A DNA stretch of 47,309 bases from Malonomonas rubra DSM 5091 (GTDB lineage: Bacteria; Desulfobacterota; Desulfuromonadia; Desulfuromonadales; Geopsychrobacteraceae), in NCBI RefSeq assembly GCF_900142125.1, contig NZ_FQZT01000012.1:51965-99273 (forward strand), in the 5' to 3' direction. A program made the translations under genes and the position numbers. The notes below the pieces were generated by a model that worked only from the letters and a program-made list of their open reading frames with translations, did not search any database and had not been told where the DNA came from. Positions 7,342 through 15,426 of this stretch are shown in pieces; positions within the stretch are counted from its first letter, which is position 1, and each line of letters opens with the position of its first letter.

Positions 7342-8535
7342 CTAAATATTGATCTTCAACCTACCCTCCAACTTATCCATCGCAGCTTGTATATGTTCAC
7401 CGTTTTGATGCGCATAACGCTCGACCATGATTAATGTTTTATGTCCAGAGATCCTCTTCACTGTCGGCAGATCAACCCCTGCTTGAATCAAGTGAGTGAT
7501 AGCTGTATGACGCAGGGTATGGCGAACAACCTCATCAGGATTTAGCCCTGCAGCAGATACAACTCGCCGAAATGCTTTCCGGACATCTGTAGTATGACCG
7601 TCTTTGGCTGCTATTGACGGAAACAACCATGGTGTTCCTTCGGGTAACATCGCCATGTGCGATTCGAGAAATTCAGCTAGGTGTTGTGTTATTGGCTGCT
7701 CTCTCGATCCTGCCTTGGCCTGCGGGATAAAAATCATCCGACGCTGCAGATCAACATCCTCTTTCTGGATACACAGGATCTCCATCTTGCGCATGGCTGT
7801 TTCAAGGCCGATGACGATGAACGGATATATCTGCGGATTCTGGTCCTGCTTGGCGCAATCTATAAGATCCTTTACCTGATCGACGGTGAGATAGGTTATC
7901 CGCCCCTGCGATTCAGGGAACCGCCGGATAATCGCTGGTCGAGCCTGAATCCACCCCCACTCGACAGCCTTATTCAACAAATGAGACAGCACAGCCAGTT
8001 CTCGATTGATCGTCCCCTTACTCGTCAGCTTCAGCGAAGCCTCGTCTTTGGGTCTGTTTTTTTCACCACCAGGGACAGCTTTGGCTTGAGAACGAAACTT
8101 TTTATAACGCTCAACATCAAACGTGCTGATCTTTGACAATGGCGTATCGCCGAAGAACGGAACCAGGTGCTGCTTTAACCGTCGTCGTTTTGCAGCGAGA
8201 TCCTTACCGCCTTCTTCCCCCAGTTTACGGATGTATTTATCTCCTGCTTCACGAAAGCTCAGAGCAAGCTTCCTACCCTTCGGCAAAGCGAGACGATCTT
8301 CTTTCGCATCACGACGAATCTTCTGGATAAAGTCTTCCGCTTGAGTTCTCGTTGTCCCATCAGACTCACGACCAACAACGCGGTGGATTCGTTGGCCATC
8401 GACCATGACATTGACAGTAAATACTCCATCGCCATCAGCCTTGCGCTCGAACGTAATCCCATGCTCCAGAATTGATTCGCCAGCATTCAATTTGCGCATA
8501 TTGGGGCGGGTTAGCTTTGAGAAAGTTTTAGCCAT
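7342..8535 (-). CDS. int: Tyrosine recombinase (integrase)
   Basis: 397 residues from ATG at 8535 with GGAG upstream. The N-terminal third has an arm-binding-like domain, a core-binding (SAM-like) domain spans ~95-195, and the catalytic domain ~215-385. Catalytic residues are all present: Arg249 (ETAMRKMEI), Lys274, His339-x-x-Arg342 (RHTLRHT), His365 (ISGHKT) and Tyr374 (VERYAH). It should recombine the tRNA-Phe target with the 46-bp core. It is 14 bases downstream of the ribbon-helix-helix gene and probably co-transcribed with it. Confidence 0.96.
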   Translation of the reverse strand: MAKTFSKLTRPNMRKLNAGESILEHGITFERKADGDGVFTVNVMVDGQRIHRVVGRESDGTTRTQAEDFIQKIRRDAKEDRLALPKGRKLALSFREAGDKYIRKLGEEGGKDLAAKRRRLKQHLVPFFGDTPLSKISTFDVERYKKFRSQAKAVPGGEKNRPKDEASLKLTSKGTINRELAVLSHLLNKAVEWGWIQARPAIIRRFPESQGRITYLTVDQVKDLIDCAKQDQNPQIYPFIVIGLETAMRKMEILCIQKEDVDLQRRMIFIPQAKAGSREQPITQHLAEFLESHMAMLPEGTPWLFPSIAAKDGHTTDVRKAFRRVVSAAGLNPDEVVRHTLRHTAITHLIQAGVDLPTVKRISGHKTLIMVERYAHQNGEHIQAAMDKLEGRLKINI

Positions 8536-8549
8536 ATCAACTCCACGTG

Positions 8550-9086
8550 CTAAAACGGAATTTCGTCGTCCGGATTGAAAGTAGGTTCTTCTCTTCGCAC
8601 CGCCGAAGGCAACTTGGATGCTTCTTCTTCCCCATCAGCAACAGCTTTCAACAAATCCCAGTGCTCACGAAGTCGCCCCCAAATCAGCTTGCGAATATCT
8701 ACAGTCCAGCACCAATCTCCATCATCATCGTATTTGCCGCGCCAAAAAAAGCCGTTCTCACAAATAAGCTTCCATAAAACTTGTTCGTCATATGTCAGCA
8801 TCTCTGGGTATTGATCGGCAAGTCGTACAAGCCTGTCTGCCTCATCAACATCCCACAAGTCTGCCCCTGCTTCTGCGAGGTTGACATCGCACTCTGCACT
8901 CGATCTTCCTTCAAAAAGGATTACCTTCTGCAAGCTTTGTTCTATCGCCCACTCGATGTAGCTTGAAACTGTTCGACGTTGACTCCTTGCTGCCAACTCA
9001 ACTAAATAACGCAGCTTTGGATCTAAGCGCACCGTAACTGTTTCAGAACGGGTCAGCTTGCCGCCACCAGCCTTTTTTGCAGTCAT
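8550..9086 (-). CDS. Ribbon-helix-helix protein with SSB-like C-terminal tail
   Basis: 178 residues from ATG at 9086, nine bases after GGAGG; an upstream TTG without a ribosome site would add seven residues. Residues ~10-55 look like a CopG/Arc ribbon-helix-helix (SETVTVRLDPKLRYLVELAARSQRRTVSSYIEWAI). The middle is Trp- and Asp-rich and not recognised. The last residues, FNPDDEIPF, closely match the acidic tip of bacterial single-strand binding protein (DDDIPF), which docks many replication and repair proteins. It is divergent from the AlpA-like gene and next to repeats that may be its operators. Candidate roles are regulator of the int/alpA region and recruiter of host replication factors; neither is proven. 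Confidence 0.75.
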   Translation of the reverse strand: MTAKKAGGGKLTRSETVTVRLDPKLRYLVELAARSQRRTVSSYIEWAIEQSLQKVILFEGRSSAECDVNLAEAGADLWDVDEADRLVRLADQYPEMLTYDEQVLWKLICENGFFWRGKYDDDGDWCWTVDIRKLIWGRLREHWDLLKAVADGEEEASKLPSAVRREEPTFNPDDEIPF

Positions 9087-9109
9087 ATACAGCGTCCTCC
9101 GTGTCAAAA

Positions 9110-9147
9110 GTTCTAAATTGTTCTAAATCAATATACCACACATGTGT
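9110..9147. promoter_or_regulatory. Candidate operators in the divergent RHH/alpA promoter region
   Basis: Two direct copies of GTTCTAAAT (9110-9118, 9120-9128) are followed by a perfect palindrome ACACATGTGT (9138-9147). Short direct repeats are the usual target of ribbon-helix-helix repressors. A weak promoter (TTGCAA, 17 bp, CATACT) toward alpA lies just downstream. Confidence 0.5.
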
Positions 9148-9211
9148 TCTATTGCAATACATTTTTTCCTGTGACATACTCGTGCCATCTTACAACACAC
9201 TGGAGGTTCTT

Positions 9212-9451
9212 ATGAATGCTGAGGTTATGGTTGAAAAAGTGATGATGTTCCCCGATGGACGCCTGGATACCAGAAATGCGTCTGTTTATCTCGGTCTCTC
9301 GGAAAAGACTCTTGCCATGAAACGCTGCGACGGCACTGGGCCGAGGTACATCAAACGCGGCCGCGTCTTTTACTACAAAAAAGATCTGGATGAGTGGCTG
9401 GAATCTGGCAAGGCAAACAGCACGGCACAGGCTAGGGCAAGCAATTACTAA
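9212..9451 (+). CDS. AlpA/excisionase-like helix-turn-helix protein
   Basis: 79 residues from ATG at 9212, five bases after GGAGG. The sequence LDTRNASVYLGLSEKTLAMKRCDGTGPRYIKRGRVFYYKKDLDEWLE is a MerR/HTH_17-type DNA-binding domain as in AlpA and many excisionases: helix-turn-helix, then the GPRYIKRGRVFYY wing. In P4-like elements AlpA activates the integrase promoter, and related proteins act as excision factors. It is the first gene of a rightward operon ending in the replication gene. Confidence 0.85.
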   Translation: MNAEVMVEKVMMFPDGRLDTRNASVYLGLSEKTLAMKRCDGTGPRYIKRGRVFYYKKDLDEWLESGKANSTAQARASNY

Positions 9452-9481
9452 GAATTTTACTCGAACCCCAGGAGACACTTG

Positions 9482-11743
9482 ATGAGTGAACACAACGAAG
9501 TTGTCATGGAAATGGGGAGCATGACAACTCCACCGATTGCCGTTGATTCAGATTTACACAACGCGGCAACTGATTATTTAGATCGAGGGCTGTCCATCAT
9601 TCCACTCAACGGAAAGATTCCTGCCTATTCTTGGAGTAACTATCAAAAAACGCCCGCAACAAAAGAAGACTGTCGCGAGTGGTTTCAAAACGCCAAACAC
9701 AACATCGGCATCGTAACCGGCGAATTATCAGGGATTGCCATTATCGACTTCGACACCGAAGAAGCATTCCAACAGGCAAAAGATCGCGGCCTGCCGCATG
9801 CCCCTCTTGTTAAAACGGGGCGAGGCTATCACCTCTATTGCAAATATAAGCCTGGCATTCGCAACTTCCAGAAACGTGCCGACCTCCCCGGAATCGACCT
9901 TCGAGCGGAGGGTGGGCAAGCAGTCGCCCCACCATCGATGCATCAAAATGGCCAGCAATATAGATGGGTCGTCTCACTTGATGAAGCCTCTTTACCAGAT
10001 ATCCCGGAATGGTTATTGGCGAAATCCGACAAGGAGAAACAACCCGTCAAGGAATTGTACCGGGGCACAACCGAAGGCGGGCGCAACAATGCATTAGCAA
10101 GACTGGTGGGTTCCTGGATCAACGATGGTGGCACACTGGAAGAGATTCTTGAACAGGCATCCGTATGGAACCAGCAGAACAATCCGCCCCTTCCACCAGA
10201 GGAGGTCGAGCAGGTCGTCCAAAGCATTTATATTCGCCACAATCAACAACCCGACGTACCAAATCTCATCACTGACATCAGGATCGCAGAATATTTCACA
10301 AAAAACTACAGCAGCAAAGTTCGGAACTGGATGGAGGCAAAAAAGTGGTTGATCTACGACGGCCAACGCTGGACCACGGATGCCCCAGGCGGCCCATTTC
10401 CTCTTTTCAAGGAAAACCTGGATCAACTCTACGACAATGTCCGCAAGATCACCGACGACAATGCAAGACAGAGAATGCTCAAAGGAGTCGTGTCGCTGGA
10501 AAGCCACAAGCGACAGGAAACCGTCCTAAAAGCTGCGGCGGTCGTGCCTGAGATGAATGTTTCCAGCTCACAGCTCGACCAAGACCCCATGCTACTGAAC
10601 TGCCGCAATGGAACATTAAACCTGAAAGACGGGTCGCTCTATGAACACACCCCTGAAGACTTCATCACCAGGCTCGTAAATATCAACTATTCCCCAACCG
10701 CGGAATGTCCTGAGTTCATCCGTTTCCTAGACAGGATCATGGGCGGCAATACCGCATTAATCAATTATATCCAGCGATATGTTGGCTACTGTTTGACCGG
10801 CAATATTTGCGAACAGATTCTTGTGTTTTTCTACGGAACCGGAGCAAACGGAAAAACAACTCTCGCCAACGTGATTGAAATGCTTCTGGGTGATTTTGCC
10901 TCCACCGCCGGCAGCACCCTGCTGATGCACCGCGACAACAATTCTGCCAGCAACGACTTGGCAGCTCTTCGCGGCTCACGGCTAGTGAAGGTCTCAGAAT
11001 TTGACGACGGAGAAAGACTGGCCGAAGCAACAGTAAAAACCCTGACAGGGGGAGACAGGATTTCGTGTCGCTTCCTGTATGGAGAGTTCTTCGAGTACAC
11101 GCCGCAATATAAAATTCTGCTGCTGGGTAATTACAAACCAAAGGTCAGAGGGCGTGATCATGGCATCTGGCGTCGGATTCATCTCGTGCCGTTTAACGTC
11201 ACCATTCCGGAGAAAGAACGCGACCCGAAACTGATGGACAAGCTCACCGCAGAATTGCCGGGCATCCTCAACTGGGCGGTGCAGGGGTGTCTCAAGTGGC
11301 AGGAAACCGGTCTATGCCCACCTCGAGAAGTCCGAGAAGAGGTCGAGGCGTATCGTCACTCTGAAGACATCTTCCAGCAGTGGATCGACGAATGCTGCAA
11401 AACCGGCAGTGCCTACCGCTCTGCAGCAAACGATCTTCTCCAATCATTCATCAGCTATTCAAACTGGAGAAACATTTCAGCACAAAAATTCGGCCGACTC
11501 TTAGCGGAATGCGGTTTTGAGCGGGAAAAAAGCGGAACCATCTTCTGGAATGGCATCGCCATCGATGATGATTCTGGACAATGCGGACGTTTGGACGATT
11601 TTTCCGTAAAGTCTCGCGAAGAAGATTATATAGAGAAGTTTACTGAAAACGGCCCCAAACGTCCGGAACGTCCAAACGCTCATAATAATGTAGATATCCT
11701 CACCCTCACTGAAGAAGATTTCGACAATGAGGAGGCCGTATAA
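9482..11743 (+). CDS. Prim-pol primase / D5-type superfamily 3 helicase
   Basis: 753 residues from ATG at 9482, with AGGAG seven bases upstream. An N-terminal bifunctional primase-polymerase domain (~20-190) has the acidic motif AIIDFDTEEAF and HLYCKY...IDLRAEGGQAVAPPS. A PriCT-like helical segment (GGRNNALARLVGSWINDGGT) follows, then a D5_N region and an SF3 helicase with Walker A YGTGANGKTT (Lys458), a Walker B-like VKVSEFDD and sensor LLLGNYKP followed by WRRIHLVPF. This is the usual replication protein of P4-like satellites and related integrative plasmids, able to prime and unwind at an origin. No origin repeats were identified. Confidence 0.93.
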   Translation: MSEHNEVVMEMGSMTTPPIAVDSDLHNAATDYLDRGLSIIPLNGKIPAYSWSNYQKTPATKEDCREWFQNAKHNIGIVTGELSGIAIIDFDTEEAFQQAKDRGLPHAPLVKTGRGYHLYCKYKPGIRNFQKRADLPGIDLRAEGGQAVAPPSMHQNGQQYRWVVSLDEASLPDIPEWLLAKSDKEKQPVKELYRGTTEGGRNNALARLVGSWINDGGTLEEILEQASVWNQQNNPPLPPEEVEQVVQSIYIRHNQQPDVPNLITDIRIAEYFTKNYSSKVRNWMEAKKWLIYDGQRWTTDAPGGPFPLFKENLDQLYDNVRKITDDNARQRMLKGVVSLESHKRQETVLKAAAVVPEMNVSSSQLDQDPMLLNCRNGTLNLKDGSLYEHTPEDFITRLVNINYSPTAECPEFIRFLDRIMGGNTALINYIQRYVGYCLTGNICEQILVFFYGTGANGKTTLANVIEMLLGDFASTAGSTLLMHRDNNSASNDLAALRGSRLVKVSEFDDGERLAEATVKTLTGGDRISCRFLYGEFFEYTPQYKILLLGNYKPKVRGRDHGIWRRIHLVPFNVTIPEKERDPKLMDKLTAELPGILNWAVQGCLKWQETGLCPPREVREEVEAYRHSEDIFQQWIDECCKTGSAYRSAANDLLQSFISYSNWRNISAQKFGRLLAECGFEREKSGTIFWNGIAIDDDSGQCGRLDDFSVKSREEDYIEKFTENGPKRPERPNAHNNVDILTLTEEDFDNEEAV

Positions 11744-12154
11744 ATGCTGGCCGAAGTCCTGAGTCCGCTTTCCACAAAAAAAGGAACGATCCCCACTGGT
11801 AGCCAGATTGTTTTGCCGGACAAGATTGCAAATCAACTGATCGCAAAGAGGAAGATCAAACCAGTCTCAATTGCCAGACTTGAAGCCGAGGAACTGCGGA
11901 TGATCACCCCCGTCGAAAACCTCGCTGCAGTGATTGTTGGCCTGACCGAAAACAATCTAGAGCTACAAAAGAAACTCCTCCTCAAGCACTGCCAACAATA
12001 TGCGCCAAACACACATTTCAGGGCGTTAAAAGAAAAGTGGGAAGAGAAGGCGGCCATCCTCGAATACGACGCCGGCATGACCAGAGAAGAAGCCGAACAC
12101 AAGGCGGCCCAGATGTATCTTTTGGAAGCGTTCTTGCCAGAGTTGAGGGTTTGA
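11744..12154 (+). CDS. Uncharacterised protein downstream of the primase
   Basis: 136 residues; its ATG follows the primase stop codon directly (TAAATG), so translation is likely coupled. The second half is helical and charged (ENNLELQKKLLLKHCQQYAP, then EEKAAILEYDAGMTREEAEHKAAQMYLLEAFL), suggesting a coiled or all-alpha fold. I do not recognise a family. Position suggests a role in replication or its control. Confidence 0.7.
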   Translation: MLAEVLSPLSTKKGTIPTGSQIVLPDKIANQLIAKRKIKPVSIARLEAEELRMITPVENLAAVIVGLTENNLELQKKLLLKHCQQYAPNTHFRALKEKWEEKAAILEYDAGMTREEAEHKAAQMYLLEAFLPELRV

Positions 12155-12206
12155 AAGCAACCATCAACAGAAGGCGAGTAGCAATACAGGACCGAGGATA
12201 ACAGAG

Positions 12207-13055
12207 ATGACGGAAAAACAGACCACAGCAAACAAGAAGAATGCCTTGAAAAGCACCGGCCCGAAAACATCATCAGGCAAAGAGGTGAGCAGCCTCAATT
12301 CCCTCAGGCACGGCATTCTCAGTAACCGCATGCTTATTGAAGGAGAAGACCCCCTTGAGTTCAGCGACATCATGAAGGAACTGCAGCACGACCTGAAGCC
12401 AACAGGTTTTCTCGAAAAAACACTGGTGGAAAAGATAGCGATCATCCTGTGGCGGCAGAAGAGAATCCTAGCCGCCGAAAGCGCCATGATCAAGTTGCAC
12501 AGGCAGGAGAATGAACTTCTAAAACAGGTGAATCGCTCCCTGGGTTTGCAGGCCTACAGTAGCAAGGCCGTTTCGACTGATGATTTAATCCCTCTCGAAC
12601 AGCAAGAGCATGATTCACACGCAAAGGTTCTGGAGGAAATCTCGGCCCTTTGGGGGGAGGGACATGCTGAAAACCTAACCCCTGGAGCAATCAAAAAGCA
12701 TGCGCCGATTCTCTGGTCAATCGCAGAAAGCTGGGCAAAAGAAGACCTGATGACGACAGAAGAATATTTTGATGACTACCTGCAAGACCAGACCCTGCTC
12801 GATTGGCTTGAGGAGTGCCGATCTCACTCATACAACGAACTGAAGCGGCATGAAAGACAACCTCTTTTGGCGTCTCTGTACGATTCCGCCATTGAGGCCG
12901 CCAGTATCCCCGATCCCATCACTCGAGAAAATTTAACGCGTTACCAAGTATCGCTTGATAACCAATTATACAAAGCCATGAAAGCTTTCTGGCAGCAGCA
13001 GGAGATGCGGCAGAGAAGATCCATTGATGTCACTCCAGGTGAAGAAGTGGTCTGA
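12207..13055 (+). CDS. Conserved uncharacterised protein with GPKTxxGK motif
   Basis: 282 residues with a fair ribosome site (GAGG). The start NKKNALKSTGPKTSSGKE followed by SLNSLRHGILS is a pattern I have seen in many short bacterial proteins of unknown function, where it reads N-A-x-K-S-T-G-P-K-T-x-x-G-K and L-N-A-x-K-H-G. The middle is helical (LEKTLVEKIAIILWRQKRILAAES). No catalytic motif is visible. The positively charged N-terminus may contact nucleic acid. It is in line with the replication genes. Confidence 0.7.
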   Translation: MTEKQTTANKKNALKSTGPKTSSGKEVSSLNSLRHGILSNRMLIEGEDPLEFSDIMKELQHDLKPTGFLEKTLVEKIAIILWRQKRILAAESAMIKLHRQENELLKQVNRSLGLQAYSSKAVSTDDLIPLEQQEHDSHAKVLEEISALWGEGHAENLTPGAIKKHAPILWSIAESWAKEDLMTTEEYFDDYLQDQTLLDWLEECRSHSYNELKRHERQPLLASLYDSAIEAASIPDPITRENLTRYQVSLDNQLYKAMKAFWQQQEMRQRRSIDVTPGEEVV

Positions 13056-13123
13056 ATGGGTTCGTTTGGAAAACAGACCGGTTAACTTTACTAATGATTT
13101 CGATAAAAAGATGAGGCGAAAAA

Positions 13124-13723
13124 ATGGGCGGATCAGGCTCGGGCCGTCGGATGCGATGGGACACAAAAGACGCAGCTGAAAGCCAGCACCGTATCGATAT
13201 TCGCTGGCTGAAGAAAAACAACTACCTGCGACCTGGGATTTCGGGAACCTTATCCTGGTCTCGTGGCGACGAGCAGACCGGCTGGATTCGATACACTATG
13301 GAGCATGACCGAATGAATCTTCGCTACCGTTATCGTCGTAGTGGCGAAGAGTGGCAGGACATCGAACAGAGCGTTTATTTTGACCACACCCCCTGCAACT
13401 ACGGTGGTTCTCGCAAATGGTTTCTCTGCCCCCACTGTCACAAGCGTATTGCCGTGATCTATGGGGCGGGCAAGTATTTCTTGTGCCGTCACTGTTACGA
13501 CTTAACCTACAGCAGTCAGCAAGAAAACCCTGCAGATCGCCTTATCCGCAAAGCCAGAAAGATCAGAAAAGATCTCGGTGGTGATGACAGCCTGACTGAC
13601 GCATTCCCAGAAAAACCAAAACACATGCATTGGAAAACATATTGGCGATTGCGCGACGAGGCCACTCATGCCGAGAATGCTGGATGGTTATGGATCGCTG
13701 AAAAGTTCGGCATTCACTTTTAA
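13124..13723 (+). CDS. Uncharacterised zinc-ribbon protein
   Basis: 199 residues, starting MGGSGSGRRMRW with GAGG upstream. A four-cysteine zinc ribbon is clear: WFLCPHCHKRIAVIYG then YFLCRHCYDLTYSSQ. The N-terminal half is beta-rich (IRYTMEHDRMNLRYRYRRSG); the C-terminal part is basic and helical. Proteins with this start and ribbon are common hypotheticals in proteobacterial accessory regions; function unknown. It closes the replication-side gene group before the restriction operon. Confidence 0.75.
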   Translation: MGGSGSGRRMRWDTKDAAESQHRIDIRWLKKNNYLRPGISGTLSWSRGDEQTGWIRYTMEHDRMNLRYRYRRSGEEWQDIEQSVYFDHTPCNYGGSRKWFLCPHCHKRIAVIYGAGKYFLCRHCYDLTYSSQQENPADRLIRKARKIRKDLGGDDSLTDAFPEKPKHMHWKTYWRLRDEATHAENAGWLWIAEKFGIHF

Positions 13724-13798
13724 CAGAAGCAACCCGCCCTAACAGCACACACCTTGGTTCGCACCAAAACGAACCCTGTCCAGCTATCCGTATTCTTC

Positions 13799-13827
13799 TG
13801 GAAAACATATCGAGGTTCCCCTATAAT
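13799..13827 (+). promoter_or_regulatory. Candidate promoter of the hsdMSR operon
   Basis: TGGAAA, 17 bp, perfect TATAAT. It is flanked by a perfect 9-bp inverted pair, TTGGTTCGC (13754-13762) and GCGAACCAA (13869-13877), the left of which also forms a local palindrome GGTTCG-N8-CGAACC. These could be operators. The 251 bases between 13723 and 13975 hold no other gene. Confidence 0.5.
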
Positions 13828-13891
13828 TCTTACATTATATTGTATGGGGGGATGAAATAATGTTGTCTGCGAACCAAGCTAAAACACTCTA

Positions 13892-13930
13892 AACCGTCAA
13901 CAGCAGTGCATTGCTGTTCTGGCGGTTTTT
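13892..13930 (+). terminator. Terminator between the hsd promoter and hsdM
   Basis: An interrupted stem, ACCG and AACAGCA pairing with TGCTGTT and CGGT, ends in TTTTT, 45 bases before hsdM. Lying downstream of the best promoter, it could attenuate the operon. A possible 10-residue reading frame (13860-13892) precedes it. Confidence 0.6.
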
Positions 13931-13974
13931 CATTTCTCCCCGCCCATTACCACAAGATCACAACAAGGAACCCA

Positions 13975-15426
13975 ATGTTTCAACAAACCTTTAAAAATAT
14001 CGATGATGTCCTCTGGAAAGAGGCGGGCTGTTCTTCGGAACTCGATTACACCGAGCAGTCCTCGTGGATGCTCTTCCTCAAGTATCTGGATGATTTGGAG
14101 CGCGAGCGGGCCATGCGGGCGGAGCTGGAGGGTAAGGACTACACCTTCATCATCGAAGGGAAATACCAGTGGTCACAGTGGGCGGCGCCGAAGAATGCCA
14201 AGGGGGAGTTCGATCACGATACCGCGTTGACCGGCGATGATTTAATCGCCTTCGTAGACCGGGAGCTGTTCCCCTATCTGCAGGGGTTTAAGCAACGTGC
14301 TGCCAGTCCCGATACCATCGAATACAAGATTGGCGAGATCTTCGGTGAGATCAAGAACAAGTTCCGCAGCGGTTACAGCCTGCGCGATGCGCTGGAGTTG
14401 ATGGATGCCCTGCAGTTCCGCTCACAGGATCAGAAGCACGAACTCTCGGCCCTGTATGAAGAGAAGATCAAGAACATGGGCAACGCTGGCCGTAACGGTG
14501 GGGAGTATTACACCCCCCGGCCGTTGATCCGCGCCATGATTCAGGTGACCAAGCCGAAGATCGGTGAGCGGATTTATGATGGCGCAGTCGGTTCGGCGGG
14601 CTTTTTGTGTGAGGCGCATGATTACCTGCGCAAGGGTAAGCTGACCACCAGCCAACTGGAGACCCTGCAGACCAAGACCTTTTACGGCAAGGAGAAGAAG
14701 AGCCTCGCCTATGTCATCGCCATCATGAACATGATCCTGCATGGCATCGACGCGCCCAACATCATCCACACCAACACCCTGGCCGAGAACATCAGCGACA
14801 TTCAGGAGAAGGACCGCTTCGATGTGATCCTGGCCAATCCTCCCTTCGGCGGCAAAGAGCGCAAGGAGGTGCAGCAGAACTTCCCGATCAAGACCGGCGA
14901 GACCGCCTTTCTGTTTCTGCAGCATTTCATCAAGTCGCTCAAGGCTGGTGGCCGGGCGGCAGTGGTGATCAAGAACACCTTCCTCTCCAACTCGGACAAC
15001 GCCTCCCGCGCCCTGCGCCAGGAGCTGCTGGAAAGCTGCAACCTGCATACGGTGCTCGACTGCCCCGGTGGAACTTTCCTCGGCGCCGGGGTGAAGACCG
15101 TGGTGCTGTTCTTCGAGAAGGGCGCACCCACCCGCAAGACCTGGTACTACCAGCTCGATCCGGGCCGCAGCCTCGGCAAGACCACGGCCCTGAATGATGA
15201 TGATCTGAAAGAGTTCGTCGCCCTGCAGGCCAGCTTTGCCGATTCAGACAAATCGTGGTCGGTGGATGTGCAGGAGATCGATCAGACCAGCTTTGATCTG
15301 TCGGTGAAGAACCCGAACAAAGAAGAGGAAGCCCCGCTGCGCGATCCACAGGAGATTCTGGATGAGATTGCGGCGCTGGATGCCGAGAGTGCGGAGATTC
15401 TGGCCGGGATTCGGGAGATGGTGTGA
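13975..15426 (+). CDS. hsdM: Type I restriction-modification DNA methyltransferase subunit
   Basis: 483 residues from the ATG at 13975 (AAGGA upstream). An N-terminal HsdM helical domain (MFQQTFKNIDDVLWKEAGCS) precedes the N6-adenine methyltransferase domain, with the SAM motif YDGAVGSAGFLCEAHDYL and catalytic NPPF (FDVILANPPFGG, Asn288). With HsdS it methylates adenine in a bipartite recognition site; with HsdR it forms the nuclease. It overlaps hsdS by TGATG. The run hsdM to hsdR appears more GC-rich than the replication genes before it, suggesting a separately acquired cassette. Confidence 0.95.
   Translation: MFQQTFKNIDDVLWKEAGCSSELDYTEQSSWMLFLKYLDDLERERAMRAELEGKDYTFIIEGKYQWSQWAAPKNAKGEFDHDTALTGDDLIAFVDRELFPYLQGFKQRAASPDTIEYKIGEIFGEIKNKFRSGYSLRDALELMDALQFRSQDQKHELSALYEEKIKNMGNAGRNGGEYYTPRPLIRAMIQVTKPKIGERIYDGAVGSAGFLCEAHDYLRKGKLTTSQLETLQTKTFYGKEKKSLAYVIAIMNMILHGIDAPNIIHTNTLAENISDIQEKDRFDVILANPPFGGKERKEVQQNFPIKTGETAFLFLQHFIKSLKAGGRAAVVIKNTFLSNSDNASRALRQELLESCNLHTVLDCPGGTFLGAGVKTVVLFFEKGAPTRKTWYYQLDPGRSLGKTTALNDDDLKEFVALQASFADSDKSWSVDVQEIDQTSFDLSVKNPNKEEEAPLRDPQEILDEIAALDAESAEILAGIREMV

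Noticed and set aside
9728-9958. Minus-strand frame inside the primase gene
   Set aside because: It is shadowed by the clear prim-pol domain on the plus strand.
13860-13892. 10-codon frame before the hsd terminator as an amino-acid leader
   Set aside because: Only a G-run serves as ribosome site and there is no bias toward one amino acid, so amino-acid attenuation is not supported; it is mentioned only as context.
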